A DNA stretch of 64,000 nt. Source: Physcomitrium patens. Its lineage: Eukaryota; Streptophyta; Bryopsida; Funariales; Funariaceae. The position numbers and the translations under genes are program-made. Below the pieces are notes generated by a model. That model searched no databases, was not told the DNA's origin, and saw only the letters and a program-made list of their open reading frames with translations. Position 1 is the first letter of the stretch. Every line of letters begins with the position of its first letter. Shown here piece after piece: positions 44,834 to 59,500 of the stretch. The DNA is taken from positions 6,730,178 to 6,794,177 of the forward strand of contig NC_037253.1 of the NCBI RefSeq assembly GCF_000002425.4. The letters run 5' to 3'.

Positions 44834-45110
44834 ACTTGCGAGGTCACAACTGTAGTAACTTCCGATCTAGTGGAAGGGGCTACGCTCTCGCCTTCTGACG
44901 TCAGTGGACCCGCCTAATCGCCAACGTCCACGCGGCTGAGGCAGTGCGCTGCCCGAGCGGAAAGAAATCCTTTGTCAGTGCTGCACGCCGTTGGAGGTGG
45001 GGTTGTTGATTCATGGTTGTCGGATAACGCGCCTCGGCTCCTGACAATCCTTCCTGCGACCCATTCCTTCGAGGTGGAGGTGTCGCACAGTCCATGCTCC
45101 CGGGGCAATG

Positions 45111-46548
45111 CCGAATTGCTCCATTATTTATGATTTTATATATTATCCATTATTTATTTTTCTCCCAATTACTGCTACCACAACTGCTAGGTGGAGTATC
45201 TCCGTGTGTCGAAATGTGGGTGGAAATCAATACGCTTTCATTATCTCATGTTTATCCTTTTCGAGTTTACTAACCTGGCTGCATGTGCGGGCTCATCAAG
45301 TCCGCTGAGCCACAGAAGCTCCAAGAACAGCAGCAACTCTGGTGGTGGTGATGGTGTCCCACTGGAGATTGATTTGGCTTTGATTGATGATCAACTTGGG
45401 TTTGAGCCCACCATTTGTAGCATAGATTTTGCACTGATGGGGCTCTGCCCTCTCTGCCATGTGACAATTACTTTCTGCTCTGCTGCTGAGGTGGGGGAGA
45501 TTAACTTAGCAAGGCTTCTCAAAACCTTGGCCATGTGGTCCAGACATTGAATTGTTGGGGGAGGCACATGTGCAAAATGGAGCTGTTGATTGCTCTGCTC
45601 TGGTCCTTCTCATGTGCCCCACCTTCTGCTTGCTCTCTGTCCCCTTTTACTTTGTGTGAGTTCATGTATGTGTATATATATATATATATTATTGAGAGGA
45701 TGAGAAATTGAATGAGGTGATCCACATGCTTGACTTTGGGATCACCCTAGATACAAATGTATCCATGTAATTATGTGGTGGATACAGTGAATCTCAGCTG
45801 CAATTGCATTGAGTAGCAGGCCATAGGTAAAATGCATCCTCCCTCAAAAAAAAAAACATAGAATATTCAATCAAGTATATTATATATGCTATTTTTTGTG
45901 TGGGAAGTCAAACAGAACCAGTTCTTTCTTATCTAGAAATTACATATTTCAGTTGTGATAAAACTGCATCATTGGTTTCCTCACAAAGAATTATATAACT
46001 GCATGCATTTATATGAATGCATATGAAAGGTGCATGCATTTGTGACAGCATGACTTGCATGGTAGATTTCACCCATTTCATGTTCTCCATGTGGCACAAA
46101 AGGCTTTTACCTTCAAGAAGCAGATGTTCGGAACTATTCACTGCTACAACCACACACCCTTTTCATTATTTACTACCTTTTGGATGCTTTTTATAAATAA
46201 TAAATTATCAGCAATGAAATCAGTGCTCTCAATTGTCCAAGTCTTTTGCTGGGTGCTTGGACTTTTTCCATCTTTTTCTTCTCTATCTTTCAATGAAAGG
46301 TGGATCACAACATGTCCAGATGGAGAAAACTTGCAGAAACTTGATAGGAAATATCAGTTAGTGGTTAGAAGAAACTAGAAGAATGATGCAACTAGACTTT
46401 GCACAAGATTCATGGCTTTTCCTCTCATTATTTGGTTTTTTTTTCTGGTTTCAAATGAATGAACCAGTGCCAAAAGGTGTTGGAAATCTTGCTTTGTTGC
46501 TCAGATTTTTTTGATTAAAGGTGTTGCAGAAAAGGAAATATGAAAAAA

Positions 46549-46581
<33 letters not shown>

Positions 46582-49500
46582 CATATTTTTTTTCTTCTAA
46601 TAGTTGGCAAAAGATTAAATCATTAAAAATCGATTAGCTAAATATTATTATTCAAAAATCAATTGGAATTATTAGAGGAATTATCTCAAAATAAGATTAG
46701 TAATTCAGTAACTTTGAAACAATAAATACTTGATTGATTATTATCCAAATGTCTTAAAGAGTTTCTCAGTATATTTTATCATTTTTGGAATGTGTTTTTA
46801 AATAATGGAAAATCACAATTCTCTCTATTGCACACATACATTATTGCGATTTTATTTCTTATTTATCTATTTCAGATGACACCATTTTAGCCCCTTCACT
46901 TAAACCCCTTCACTTAAACCCAAATCTATATATCATAATTGAACAAGAAGAGAAACGTCAAAAATAGAAACAAATAAATATCTCCAGTAAACGTAATCAT
47001 AATAATAACAGTAGTAACAAAATATCCTTACAAAATATTGAAAATGGAATATATATATATATATATATATGATTGTATAAATGCCATAATTACAATACAT
47101 CAATAAAAAACCACAACGGCAACTGCGTAATAGAAGTACCATAAAATAATACAAAATACGTCTTTTTCATGGTTCGTTTGAGAGAGCAACTAAACTTGAC
47201 ACCGACATGCCCTATTGTTGAAATCCAATCAGTGCATGACACTCCCCTTTGGAATGCATGAAGAAGGGCTAAATTAATGCAGTTAATGCATTGCAACCGA
47301 AGAAGGGGCTCTCTATTCATCCATCCAAAATGGACCCGTTTTCTCTCTCTTTCACAATTTAAGGGATGAATAAATGACGTGGTCACCATCACCGCCTTGG
47401 GCGCCGTTAATCCAGCTCAGCATGGTCTCCCTTCCAGCTAAGCATGACCTTTGTCCAGCTAAGCATGCAGTTTTATTTCTTGCTAGGACTCATTCCAAAC
47501 AAAACTGCATATATGAATGTATAAATAGAATTCGTACATATATATACATATACATATCTATATTCCCAAAGCATTGCTATGCTACCACACTTACTTATCA
47601 AGCTTCTAAATTTTAAACCACAGACACAGAAGGTTACAAGTTGCAACAACTCACCGAGTTGCAACTTGAAGTTTAGAATTGAGAGATTTTCTAGTAGTTT
47701 CGAGAGTACAGGTGTCCTTTACAAAGTAGTGGATAATGGATCTTCCTGGAACGTGTCTCAGTATTTCCTACATATTTGAAACATTCCATGTGTGTTATAT
47801 AACATTTTATTTAATGACAATGGACAAGTGGGTCTTCTTTCAACTCTGCCCCCATGTGGCCGTGGCCCTAGGTCAAGATGGGCTGGCAAGTGTGTGCCCA
47901 TGCCACAACCTGCCTGGACCCAGTGAACTTATTCAACTTGGTCTCCATCCATGTGTGCAAAAAAATTTGAAGACTTTGTTTGGATTAAAAAGTGGGTGGA
48001 TTGGGGTGTGATTGTAGAAGAAAAATGGAGCTTGGATTTTCCATGTGCTAAAGGTTGGTGGTTTTGAAGACTTTTGTAGGGGTGTATGTTAGATCTTTGG
48101 AAGCTTTAACCCATGTTTAGTAGGGGGTGATGCATTGAATGGATGATTCATTTGTGTGCAATTTGTAAATGGAAATATTAACCAGAACTAATTGCTTTTT
48201 TAAGGATATGAAACTTAATATAGGTGTGGATGAGTTGTCTTCAAAAGTGAGAAGGTTTTGGACATTGTTTTAATTGCCTCATTGTTGACTACCTTGCAAA
48301 GAAGATAAAAGAAGAAGAAGAAGAAGTTAAACCCTAAAAATAAAATGTGTAGATATTGGCTTGGGCTTCCATTGCTTCACTTTATGATATAGAATGAGGC
48401 CTAATAATTGGGAGCATGGTGATAATTGACTCTCTGCAAATAGCAAGCATTGTTTGGAAGTCAAGATGGATTGCATACAATTGGGATTTATTTAACTATC
48501 TGATTTGTCTTTATCAAGGTTTATTTCTAGTTCATTGACTTGGAGTTTACTTTCCTGTTTGTACGATAGGCTTTTGTTGCAGAGACATGATTTGTGACTT
48601 AAAGAAGGGGCACATTTGAATGATATCATAGATAAATAAGCCCCACCTTGTGAATGTTAAAAGATGTAAGTCTTTGTGTATACATTAATTCAATGTGTAT
48701 ATATATATATATATATTGAAAAAAAGAAGAAAACAATATTCATGTTGTTCTTCTTAGAGCTCATTTTATGGTTTCAAAATTGATGGTATTGGATTAGTAT
48801 TGAAGCATTTGGGCATCCCTTATTTCTCATTGTGATGTGTACAATCTTGTTTTTCCTAAAAGACAAATATATTGTTCATTACATATCTTTTCTATATATA
48901 TATATATATATATATCTATTTGTATTCATAAAAAGTATAAAAAGTGATAGTCAAATAAGGTTATTACCAAATTCTTGAAGAAGTTATTATCTCATGGTTT
49001 AGTTTTAGTTTAAAGAAGTAAAAAAGAATAATAAAGAAAGAATAATAGAATGTGAATTAGTCACATAAAATTGTCTCAACTGTAAGTTTTGTGATCCAAT
49101 GTCATGTGCATTGTAAAACTGGATGTGACTAAAACTTAAAGAAAGTAAATAAATATTAAAAATGTGGATAAGAATGGATGCATTAATGTATTCAGATAAT
49201 AACTTGACTTACTAAATTGCAATTACACCACAAACATTCCTCATTGATTTTTTTTAGTAATAGAGTTAAGAGAAAAGAAAAAATGAATCGAAAATCAAAT
49301 TTCAAGTCAATTCTTACATAGTCTTATATACATACTTATTTAAATGTTTAGTTTATTAATGAAAATTTGGTGACTTTCAGACTCAAACATGGGAGCACAG
49401 CTAACCTTTTGTTCCTTTCATGTTGGATCTTTGAGAAGAAATTCAAGTTGTCTTACTCATTAGTAAAATTAATTTTGTATAGTTCTATTTTATATTAATT

Positions 49501-52500
49501 TTTAATAGATCAAATTGAAAAAAATTTGCCAAATTCCCTTGCCCATATATACCATGCAAGGTTGTCTTAAATTCTACCATTTACATGGCAAAACTAGCCA
49601 GCTCATCTCAATGAGTGTGATATAATTAATGATGCTAAATCATACAATAGGTGTAACTTCCAAAAGACGATGTACAAATCAAGGAAAAATATATGACAAA
49701 ATCTCAATAATAACTAGTGTTTCATAATTGAACTGATTGATGTAAAAAAAAAATCATAATGTGAACAGATTGGAATAGAAAATGTGTTGGTTTATTAACC
49801 TCCAAATATTGAGACTTTCATAATCATATGAATGATTAATTTATTCATGCTTGTAATGTACCCTCTAAGATGTGCATGATGTTGCAATTATCAGGATCAA
49901 ACAGTCTTGGCGACAATTATGCTTTAATTGAATTTTTCAACATTTAAAAAACATGTATATTTCAAAAATAAGTACATGTGATGTTAGTTATTTCTATTTT
50001 TACGGATACTTCTTTTATCTTTTTCAAAATCTAGAAACAAAAACCCATTCTGAAGACAATTCATCCACATATATATATTACGTTTCATGTCCTTAATAAA
50101 GCAATTAGCTCTGACTAAATATTTCCATTTACAAATTGCACACAATTGGATCAATACCTAAAACAATTCTAACAAAGGGCCAGGGAAGAGTTCGAGCCAA
50201 CAACACTCTCCTTATCATTTCATTAAATTAAGGAGGCTAGTAATGGCAAAGCCGTAGACGGTTGAAGAATGAATGAACCATAACTTTCATTCATCTCCAC
50301 ATGCAATTTCATCCATAAATGCCCTGCTAAAGACAGAATCCCATTCACACCACTGCTAAAATCCTGGATTCTATTATCCCCTGCGCCACTTGGGATCCAT
50401 GCTGTCTTCCCCAACCCATTATTATAACCAACCTATTAACTTTATTTATTATTCTTTTGCTCCCCATGAAAAAATATACTAAAATCATCTGTTCCGGAGA
50501 GAGAAAGTAAAGCGTGATTCAAGTTGTCGGATAAGGTTCGCCACGTCATAATAATGAGTTTTATTTATTTATTTATTTATTTATGATTGTTTAATATTTT
50601 CACACTCCATGGCCTTAAGCAAATTTGTCTGTCCAAATATAGACCCTGATCATGATAACATTTCCAAAGGAGCTTTGGATTCTTCCTCTCTTGCTTCGGG
50701 TTTTAGTATTTCCAATAGTGACATGACCAATCACCATTGCCGTTGAATAGTGGTTCGTTTATTGGGTCAGAGGGAGAGAAAAGGAAAGATTGGGATCGGT
50801 CACGGTTATAGGGTTTGGACCTTCGAGCGTGATCGGGGGCTAACGGGGATCCTCTTTCGCCAATCACGGATGAGAATGAAAGCAGCGGCAAAGGCTGGAC
50901 GCGTGGCGCGCTCTGAGTGGAGGGGAAAAGTTTTTTTGTTTTCGGAAGTGAGGTTGATTGGGGGAAAAGCGATGATGGATGGATGAATAGTTCGGTGAAG
51001 GGTAGAGTGTAGACCTTGAAGGACCCGATTCACAACCATAATAACACCATGGGTTTACATTAATTGGAGAACGACATTTTGGAAGTTGTTGTTTCGGGAG
51101 TACTATTGAAGGTTACCTTGAAATAACAATATAATCCATACAGTTGTTTGTTTGTTTGTTTGTTTGTTTTTATGTTTTTTTCTCTCACACTTCTAATCCC
51201 CTTGTCCCACACTTATCCTGTATCCAGAATTTCTGTATCTCCAAGTGGAGATTTTAGGTTATCCATTTATGCAGTGAAGTAAGGTACAATAGTGGCAGTA
51301 AGTATAATTTTGAAAAGCAAGTAATTGATTTTTTTTATTATTGTTGTGGCTCAATTTGAACTGTTAAAAAAAGATGTTTTTAAACCTGTCAAACTTGTGG
51401 AGATGGATAAAATTTTCAAGCAAATATTGGGTTATGGTACTCCATGTGAGATTAGTTTACCTTGATTTGTTTTTCTATTTGTTGAAGGCATATGCAGACA
51501 CATGGTCATGTTGCCCCTTACTATGAAGTTGGCCCCTTATTTTGTAAACTTTCAGGAGCACATCCTCGATAAGGCAGCCTTTGCCCATCTTTGTTATCTA
51601 TTGAAAGGAATAGTATCACCAAACCATTCAATGGCAAATTCCTTATCCAGCAGTTAGGGTTCTAATTCTATGATAACTGCAAAAATCAAGCATTTGTTGG
51701 TTGCCAAAGACTCTAAATTAAACCCCATGTTTCCAATTAGCTGCGACCTAATTTAGGGAATAAAAAACAGGGGGCTAGTGTTGTCCCCCATAGATCAGGG
51801 AACATACCCACCAAACAAATGCAAGTTCTATCAAGACATGCATGGTTCCCAAGTCCCATCTTGAATGATAGGTCCCAATTGAATCCAGAGATAACCTCTA
51901 ACAACCCACCTTGGGTCCAACTGAGAATGCTTAAAAAGACTCTTCTGTTTATGACAAGCTTCTTACAGAGATATGTGTCCATGTGTTACAAGCAACAAAC
52001 ACAAGTAAAGTATATTGAAACTGTTATGCAACAATTAGTCAAGTTCACATTGTGTTTCCTCATAACCAAAACCTTGACTTACTTGACAAGGTTCTTCTCC
52101 CTTTAGTCCTACTCTTTTCCAAACCCAATTTGACCAATTTTGACCCAGGAGATGAAATCACAAGAATCAGTACCATCTTCAATAAAACCACAAATCTAAA
52201 TAAATAAATAAATATATGACATATATATAACAAGTGTTTTGTACACACAGCTTTGTCAAGAATGTTCCACCATCAATATGCACTTAGTTGTACACACATC
52301 AGCCACCACAACTGGTGTGTAGCAGCAACATGAAAAGACAACTTCATGGGAGCTTTGACTTAGTGATAGACATGCATGGTTCCCAGTCTTTACATGAAAA
52401 TTGAATTAGGGTTTTGGAACATCTCAAAGCAGCAAATTGTGACAGGGCAAAAGATGTTGTAACTGAACTGCCTCCCCAGTTTTGCAAAGGTTGTGCAACA

Positions 52501-52970
52501 TCCCAAGTAAGTGTACCAGATGGTGGTGATGGTGGTGGTGGTGGTGGTACTGTGGGGGTTGGCCTTATCCACTTCTCTACTCTCCTGTCATGCTGGGCCT
52601 CACTTGTTGTTGTACCTCTTGGGGACTCACTTTTAGAAGTGGAAGGGAAAATGATTGGTGAGAAGGACTACAAACTTGTGTGTAGCATATTTTAGAGATC
52701 CTTACATTACATACAGTCTTTGAGTTGTTGGCTTCTCTTGTCAAGTACAATGGAGGTGTTTATATCCATTTTGGAAAATTGTAGTTTGGATGTCTTGTGA
52801 AGGTTTCTTATTTGGCAGAGAAATATCGTTTTTTTTTTTTTTTTTTTTTTTTGGGGGGGGGGGAGCTTTTTGTTTAGGAGTTACAGCAAAGTGCAAGGAA
52901 CCATAAAATGGACCAAATCGTGTTTTGTAATTAAATTCAAACATGGCAGCTCACCTTTTGATTGTGACAA

Positions 52971-53012
<42 letters not shown>

Positions 53013-53595
53013 TACATATATATATTTAAGTTTTTAATTATTATTATTATTATGAATATTTTTAGGGCTTTTATTTGCACAATTTCCCAAATTTCTATAA
53101 TATCCACCTTTTGAAAACAATTTAAATACAAACTTTTTGAGGGACAACACAATTCATGTCGTATGATAAAAAGTACACTCCAACTTCACCTTTTCCTATT
53201 ACTACCTTTTTGTTACATTTTCCTACATGGAAGGGCAACCAAGGAAAACTGCTCAATGTCAACCAATCACAAGATGTGAAGATTGCACCCTCCCACCTGA
53301 GCAACAAAGACCCCCTTGAGTTAAGTGCCAACACACTCGACTGTCCTACATGTCAGTTTACCCATTTATCTGTGGTTTGCATAGACCCTGTCACTGAAAG
53401 ACTGTAGACAAATCACATGGTTCAGAGTCCTCAGCTGTCCTGTGTGTGGTTCGATGATGTACACAGATACTGACCACAATAAGGGAGAATTGTCTGTAAC
53501 CATTGAGGAGCAAATGAGCAGAGTCTTCAGAACTCACAGTGCTCTTGTGTATTCAGAACACCAACCTATATGAACAAGCAGGTTAATATAATTTG
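45111..53595. other. gene-poor region with simple repeats
   Basis: About 8.5 kb without a gene I can support. It contains TA runs (about 45,672-45,689, 47,048-47,070, 48,697-48,717, 48,894-48,915 and 52,975-53,008). It also has a poly-A/CA tract (46,541-46,578), a (TTTA)n (50,561-50,584), a (TTTG)n (51,144-51,170), a GGT run (about 52,520-52,548) and T24-G11 (52,829-52,863). Confidence 0.6.
52829..52863. repeat. T24-G11 homopolymer junction
   Basis: An uninterrupted run of about 24 T is followed by about 11 G. Confidence 0.9.
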
Positions 53596-56500
53596 TCATC
53601 GAGGTTTTGGGTTTGTGAAGCATTCAGAAGGTCCGGGACTGTGGAATGCACTTGATCCAGGAGGAGAATGAGAAAGTGCTGTTTTCAACGGGTACAATTC
53701 AGCTGCACTAGTTTCTCTGCTTCCAGGCCTCTCAAAGCCCATGGGAGTCTCTGGCTCGAAGAGAGATTTATTCGTGAAGTGTGAGGTTGACCACCCGATC
53801 CATTCAGGGGATGGTACTTGTAATATCGTTTTCCCATATGGTTCCAAAATGCTTAATACATCCTGCACCACAAAAATTAACGTTAGAAATGAATCCCTGC
53901 AAACTGCTGTGGTTTTGTCCATCTTCTGTGGAGATGTAGCACACCTTCATTGTTGGTCGCAGGGTTCGATCATGTTGAGCGCAACGTAGTGCAAGATGTG
54001 CCATGTCTGTGTACAAGGCTTCATTGTAACCAATATCCAGCTTTCTGTCGATGATCGCCCTTATTCCTCCTTCATTGAAACGTGGTCGCGCCTGTGTATT
54101 AAAAGACGTATTTTTTCACACGATTTATTTCATTGTTGTCACAGCATTTTCTGAATCAGTAGAAGGAGCTAGAAAGGTTTGTTTTGAATGGAAGTTGAAA
54201 GACTTATCTAGAGCTGCTAAGTTTTACATTCTGCGGACTAGTTTTAAGAAAGGTCCACGTACCCATGCATCAAGACATGATGCGTCCAAACGTGTATAAT
54301 CGATCACAGGTAACCCTGTAATAATCTCCAGTAGCACTATGCCGAAAGCGTAAACATCGCTAGCCGTAGTCAATTGATTAGTCCTGAAGTAATCAGGATC
54401 CAAATAACTGTATTCCTCGAAACATTCCAGTGAGGTTTGTCAGACTCGTCGATAGAGTGGATCCATGTTAGTACAAATCAAATGCGACATGCAGTTTGAG
54501 ACAAGGTCAAGAACCACAGTTCTTTTAAAGAAGCTATGACTAGTTGCTAAGATTCGGTAGTCGGACGAGGTTAAGTGCAGAGTATACCCTCTAGTTCCAA
54601 TAGGAGCAGTAGATACGTGTGTTGCATATTCTGCGGAAGCTCTTGACACACCAAAGTCTGAAAGTTTTGGCACCATAGAATGTGAGAGAAGCACATTTGA
54701 TAGTTTGATGTCTCTGTGGATGACCGGTGGATCCTAAAAAATTAACACAACTTGTTAAGAGCGTTTTCAATCTTAAGACACCAGCAAAAGTGAAGAATTT
54801 GATATCTGCATCACATTATTATACTACGTTGAAGATGTTACATGATCAACTCTCTTGATAAGTATGAGAGAAATTCAATCTCTGCAAAACAAAAAGTGAG
54901 ACATGGATATCTTTCCATTTAGCTTCCTCTTTTGAACTTCAGATTTTGACTCAGCATTTCAATTTAAAACCAGATAAAAATGAGAAAATATGCTGGGTTT
55001 GTGCCCAGAAGAGAACATAATGCCCGAATCCTCCGACACCCAAAGTCATACTCTACATTTTGCATACTCTTGACAACTTGCGACGTGGCTCCTAAAGTAT
55101 CAGGTCGTAGTCATACCGCAAAAGAATGGAGATAGTCCAGTCCTCGTGCAACTCCAAGCACAACCTCAAGTCGTTGAATAGAATTCAATGGGAACTTCCC
55201 CTTCTTCCCTGATGTTTCATTAAAATAGTTTCAGAGATTCACCTTCTGATGACAGCTTATGGTAAAAGGTGTGGTGACCAGTGAACAGGATATTTGAGCA
55301 CCAACAAAAAATTTCGACCCAGATGAAAGATGTTGATGTATGACATCGAACTTAAGTACTTAAAAGAAAAGACGAATTTGCAAACGAAAAGATTTCAGTG
55401 ACTCAACCGAAAAGATTGTCATGAAGATCGCCATTTTCCATGAATTCGTAAACAAGGATCTGCAAAACATATTTCGTCGATCTGAGCAAATCTCAGCTTT
55501 CTAATATTACTTTCCTTTTTAGAGATAGTCCTCACAAACTCGATAAACTTATCATCATAAGAAAAAGCTGACACTCATGCGAGAAAACTACACTAGGAGT
55601 ATAATGTAAGTTGATGAACAATTTGATGGCTACTGTAGAACATTAACACCAGATATACCAGTTTTTCGTCGCAACAACTCGATAAGCAAGGATTGACATC
55701 GTTCAAAACTTAAGGTTAGGTAGCATGCAAACCTGTAAACCATCATCATCGCAAAATCCTGTCAGAAACCCAAAATACTTGTGAGAATAAATTAAACCAG
55801 CATTACACTACTAAACGAAGAAAACGAGAGGCCTCCACAATGGCAAAGCAGAGGGTGTTAAAACGGAGAGAATAACTGAGACCACCAGTATGATACACCT
55901 GGAATTAAAGTAATTACGGTGAATAGTTTCCACCAAAGCTCGAAATTTAATTGCATTGCTTCTCGCTGTAACATCTTGGAGGGATAGAGAGAGAAACTGA
56001 GTGAGCAGAAAGACCTTCAAGCTTGACAAGATTGCGGTGGTGCAGGCGACTCAGCAAAGTGAGCTCATTTCGAAACTCTGTTTGTCCTTGAGCACTCTGC
56101 AGAGAAGCACATTTTATGGCCACAACTGTACCATCAAGGAGGACACCACGGTAAACTTTACCGAACCCACCCGACCCGGTGAAGCATTTCTCATCGAAGT
56201 TATTTGTTGCCTTCTCCAATTCCTGTAATTTAAACCTTCGCAATTCTTTTGGCACAATCCATGGCTCGTCGCTTCCTAACCAAAGAAATAAAAAAAGAAG
56301 GTACTAGATGAGTTTACCAATGGTAAGAATTGTGCATGAAAATGCATCTATATTCTGAATGCCAATTTATCTTCACTCTGTATTTATTCAACAGCTTGCT
56401 CAAAATTCGATGACTCAATTCCACTAGTTCGAATCATTAAAATCTCCAATTGTATTTCATTTCTTATTGATACAGAGTGATCTGTTGATGGCATCTTCAC

Positions 56501-59500
56501 AAATCTCCATTCAATTAACGTAACAGCACACGATTCTCTACAGACCAAAATGGTCTCATTACCTTCATACGTCCTTCCAAACTCTGGATATAGAACTCTA
56601 GTGCTGTGCTTATAATATACCAGCATCAATAGCAGTGCAACGAGTATGGCACAAACCCCTCCAACAATGCCACCCACCACCGCCCCAACAGGAAACTTTT
56701 TTGAAGTGTTTGGCAGTTGTTCTTCTGTAGGTCACAAAAACTTAGATCAACAGATAAATTCAGGAATAGTCTTTGAATTTAGTCTCACCTTATTTATCAC
56801 TATACCACTATTCTGACCAGGAATTACAAATACTATACCATATGAGTAACAGAAAAGGGTAATGCAGACGCCAATTCCAGCATTTGCGAAGTTTTCACGT
56901 GGAGAATTGTTTTGTGATGGTTAAAATGAAATCAGAAACACAATAGAAAGTGTACCTTTTCCGCAAATACACTTGCTAACGTCGATCCTAATCTGTCCCG
57001 ATGGACAAGGGGCGCAGTTACCTGCAGAAGGTAATGTCAGGGAATGCAAGAAAAACCGTTGCTGAATTAACATTGGAATTCTCTAACTCAATCTTGGAGA
57101 AGACGTCTCATACGCCCTTTTATTTTGCATGTATCTTCATCTAATCGAATGAACTAGGATAGCAATTAAACATAGAAGCTCGGAAATGACGGGCTGAAGC
57201 ATGAGCTTTGTACCAAGCCCTGGTTTTTAATGACACAGAATGAGCTCACCTTTTTCTTGCGCAACATATTGCAAGAAAGTACCGCAAGCCCACTGCCTTT
57301 CGCAATCTCGTGGCGTATTTTGCGTTACGTTGGGCAGACGATTGATTGTTGGATTCGTATCGGTCTCGTTGTCGAAGCAATTTGGAGTGTAGTTTCTGCA
57401 AAATCCATCAATCTGACCAAGGTTATCAATTACGGAAATTGATGTACTGAAATTTTGCATCAGAATTGCAACCGCCACTAAATTTATCTATAATTGAAGA
57501 TTAAGAATCCGTGTCGGAAGATAAGCGTATGTTTCAATTTGCTACAAGAGGTTTAGAGTGTTCATACAGTACAAAACTAATTACAGTAGTGTTTCTCGAT
57601 CTGAAAGAATTTGCTGGTCGTTTGAAATGCTCACTCACATTGTTATGTTGACACCAGGTGGTAAAGTATCGTAGTACTGTTGTGGATATTTGCCGGTGAA
57701 AAAGTTGCAGTTCAGTCCACTTCACAGAAATTGATTACCACAGTTGTCCCAATCAGCATGGATAACCGAGACTATTTATGCACGTCTCTGAATGCATTGA
57801 AAATGTCACTAATCTCCTGGCCATCACAAATTCTTGCCTTGAAGATTCACCAGCTCACTTTTAAGGAGCCATACAATACGCAAACGATGACTTTTTCTGA
57901 TAGGAATCGACCTAATCATAAGAGTAAACTTACAGTTTTGTGAAATTCGAGATTCCATTTCGAAGTAGCGCTGTTATATTTGGAAATGGGCCCATGAATT
58001 GATTGCGAGGAAGGTTCCTATTGATTTCCAAGAAGGATTTCAAGGACATCATGCACATCATTGGGACAAACTATCAGTTAAAGTTAAAGATTACTACCTT
58101 CAAAACTGTTATCAAGCATGACTAAGCTTCGTCAAATCATATTGGGGGTCCGAACGACGTCGATAATTTCATGAGTACTGAGTATTGGATACTTCATCTT
58201 TCTTTGAAAAACAAGAGTTTATTAAAGCTAATTTTATTAGACCTTAACCATTTCGAAAGTAAATTGACATGATACGTACATGGTTCTCAAAGTTGGAAGT
58301 TCAAAAAGAAACCCTGGCAAAGTTCCCGAGAGATAGTTATGGCCTAATTTTCTGTCAATGTCACACCAAAGAAAACATGAAATCTATAATTTCCATAGCT
58401 TCATTACTGCATTCCTAGTATTCTAGAGACTATTCTATTTGTAGAAGGAGGTGCGGAGATTTTTGCATGCAGATGAACAACTAGTATTCTTCTGGTGGTT
58501 TTGTCTTGCAGAGTACCGAAAGAACATACTTACAAGTTTACAATACTTGTCATTCCTCGCCACTCATCAGGAATGTATCCAGACAGCTGATTTTCCCATA
58601 GTTCTCTACAACAAAAGTAAGCGCCAAGGGTTGAGGTACAAGGTGTTGAGTGATACTACTTAGAAACTTAAGCACTTGCATTGTATCATCCTGGACAGAT
58701 CATTCTCACAGTAGGTAAAATCATGACTGTGCAGACTTCAGGTAGCTGAGTCCGTCTCCAAAATTTCCGAAGAATGACTTGATAGCTTCTTATTTAAAGA
58801 AAAGAAAAGGAAAAAACATCGAGTTCACTGACATACTCTAAAAATTATTGAACTTGACATTCATGCCATGTAATGGTTACTTACAGCGTTTGTAGGTTTT
58901 TGAGATTTCCATATTCGGGAGGAAGACCACCCCAGAGGTTATTAGTGTACAAATCCCTAGAGACACCATCACAACACATCACTTAAAAGTTCATACAAAG
59001 GCAGAAAAGTGGTTTTAGCAGACAGGTTGAGTGAAACTCACAATTTGACCAATTGCACCATCTGACCAATCCATGATGGAATCTTCCCATTAATTTGGTT
59101 CCCATGCATAGATCTGCGGAAACGATACAACATGACAAGGAGGTTTGAGGTTGGTTGTAAGGAAGATATGAGGGTCTTTGATTATAAATTCAGTAATTAA
59201 AAAGATTTACAAATCAGGAAAGTAGTACTTACAGTTCCGTAAGATTACAAAATAGGAGTTCTTGCGGTGGAAGAGAAGTCAAACTATTTCCATCGAGTGT
59301 GAGAACTTGGAGATTTGTAAGCTTCCCAATCTCTGTAGGTATTCCACCCTGGATGGAGTTGTTTGTAAGGTCCAACTGCTCCAAAAATACAAGTTGTCCG
59401 ATCTCCTTTGGAATGGATCCGTAGAGACTCTTATTGACCAATCTCCTGCGAATCATACCAATGGTTAAATTGAGACCGAACTCCCTGGGTAGATCATCAT

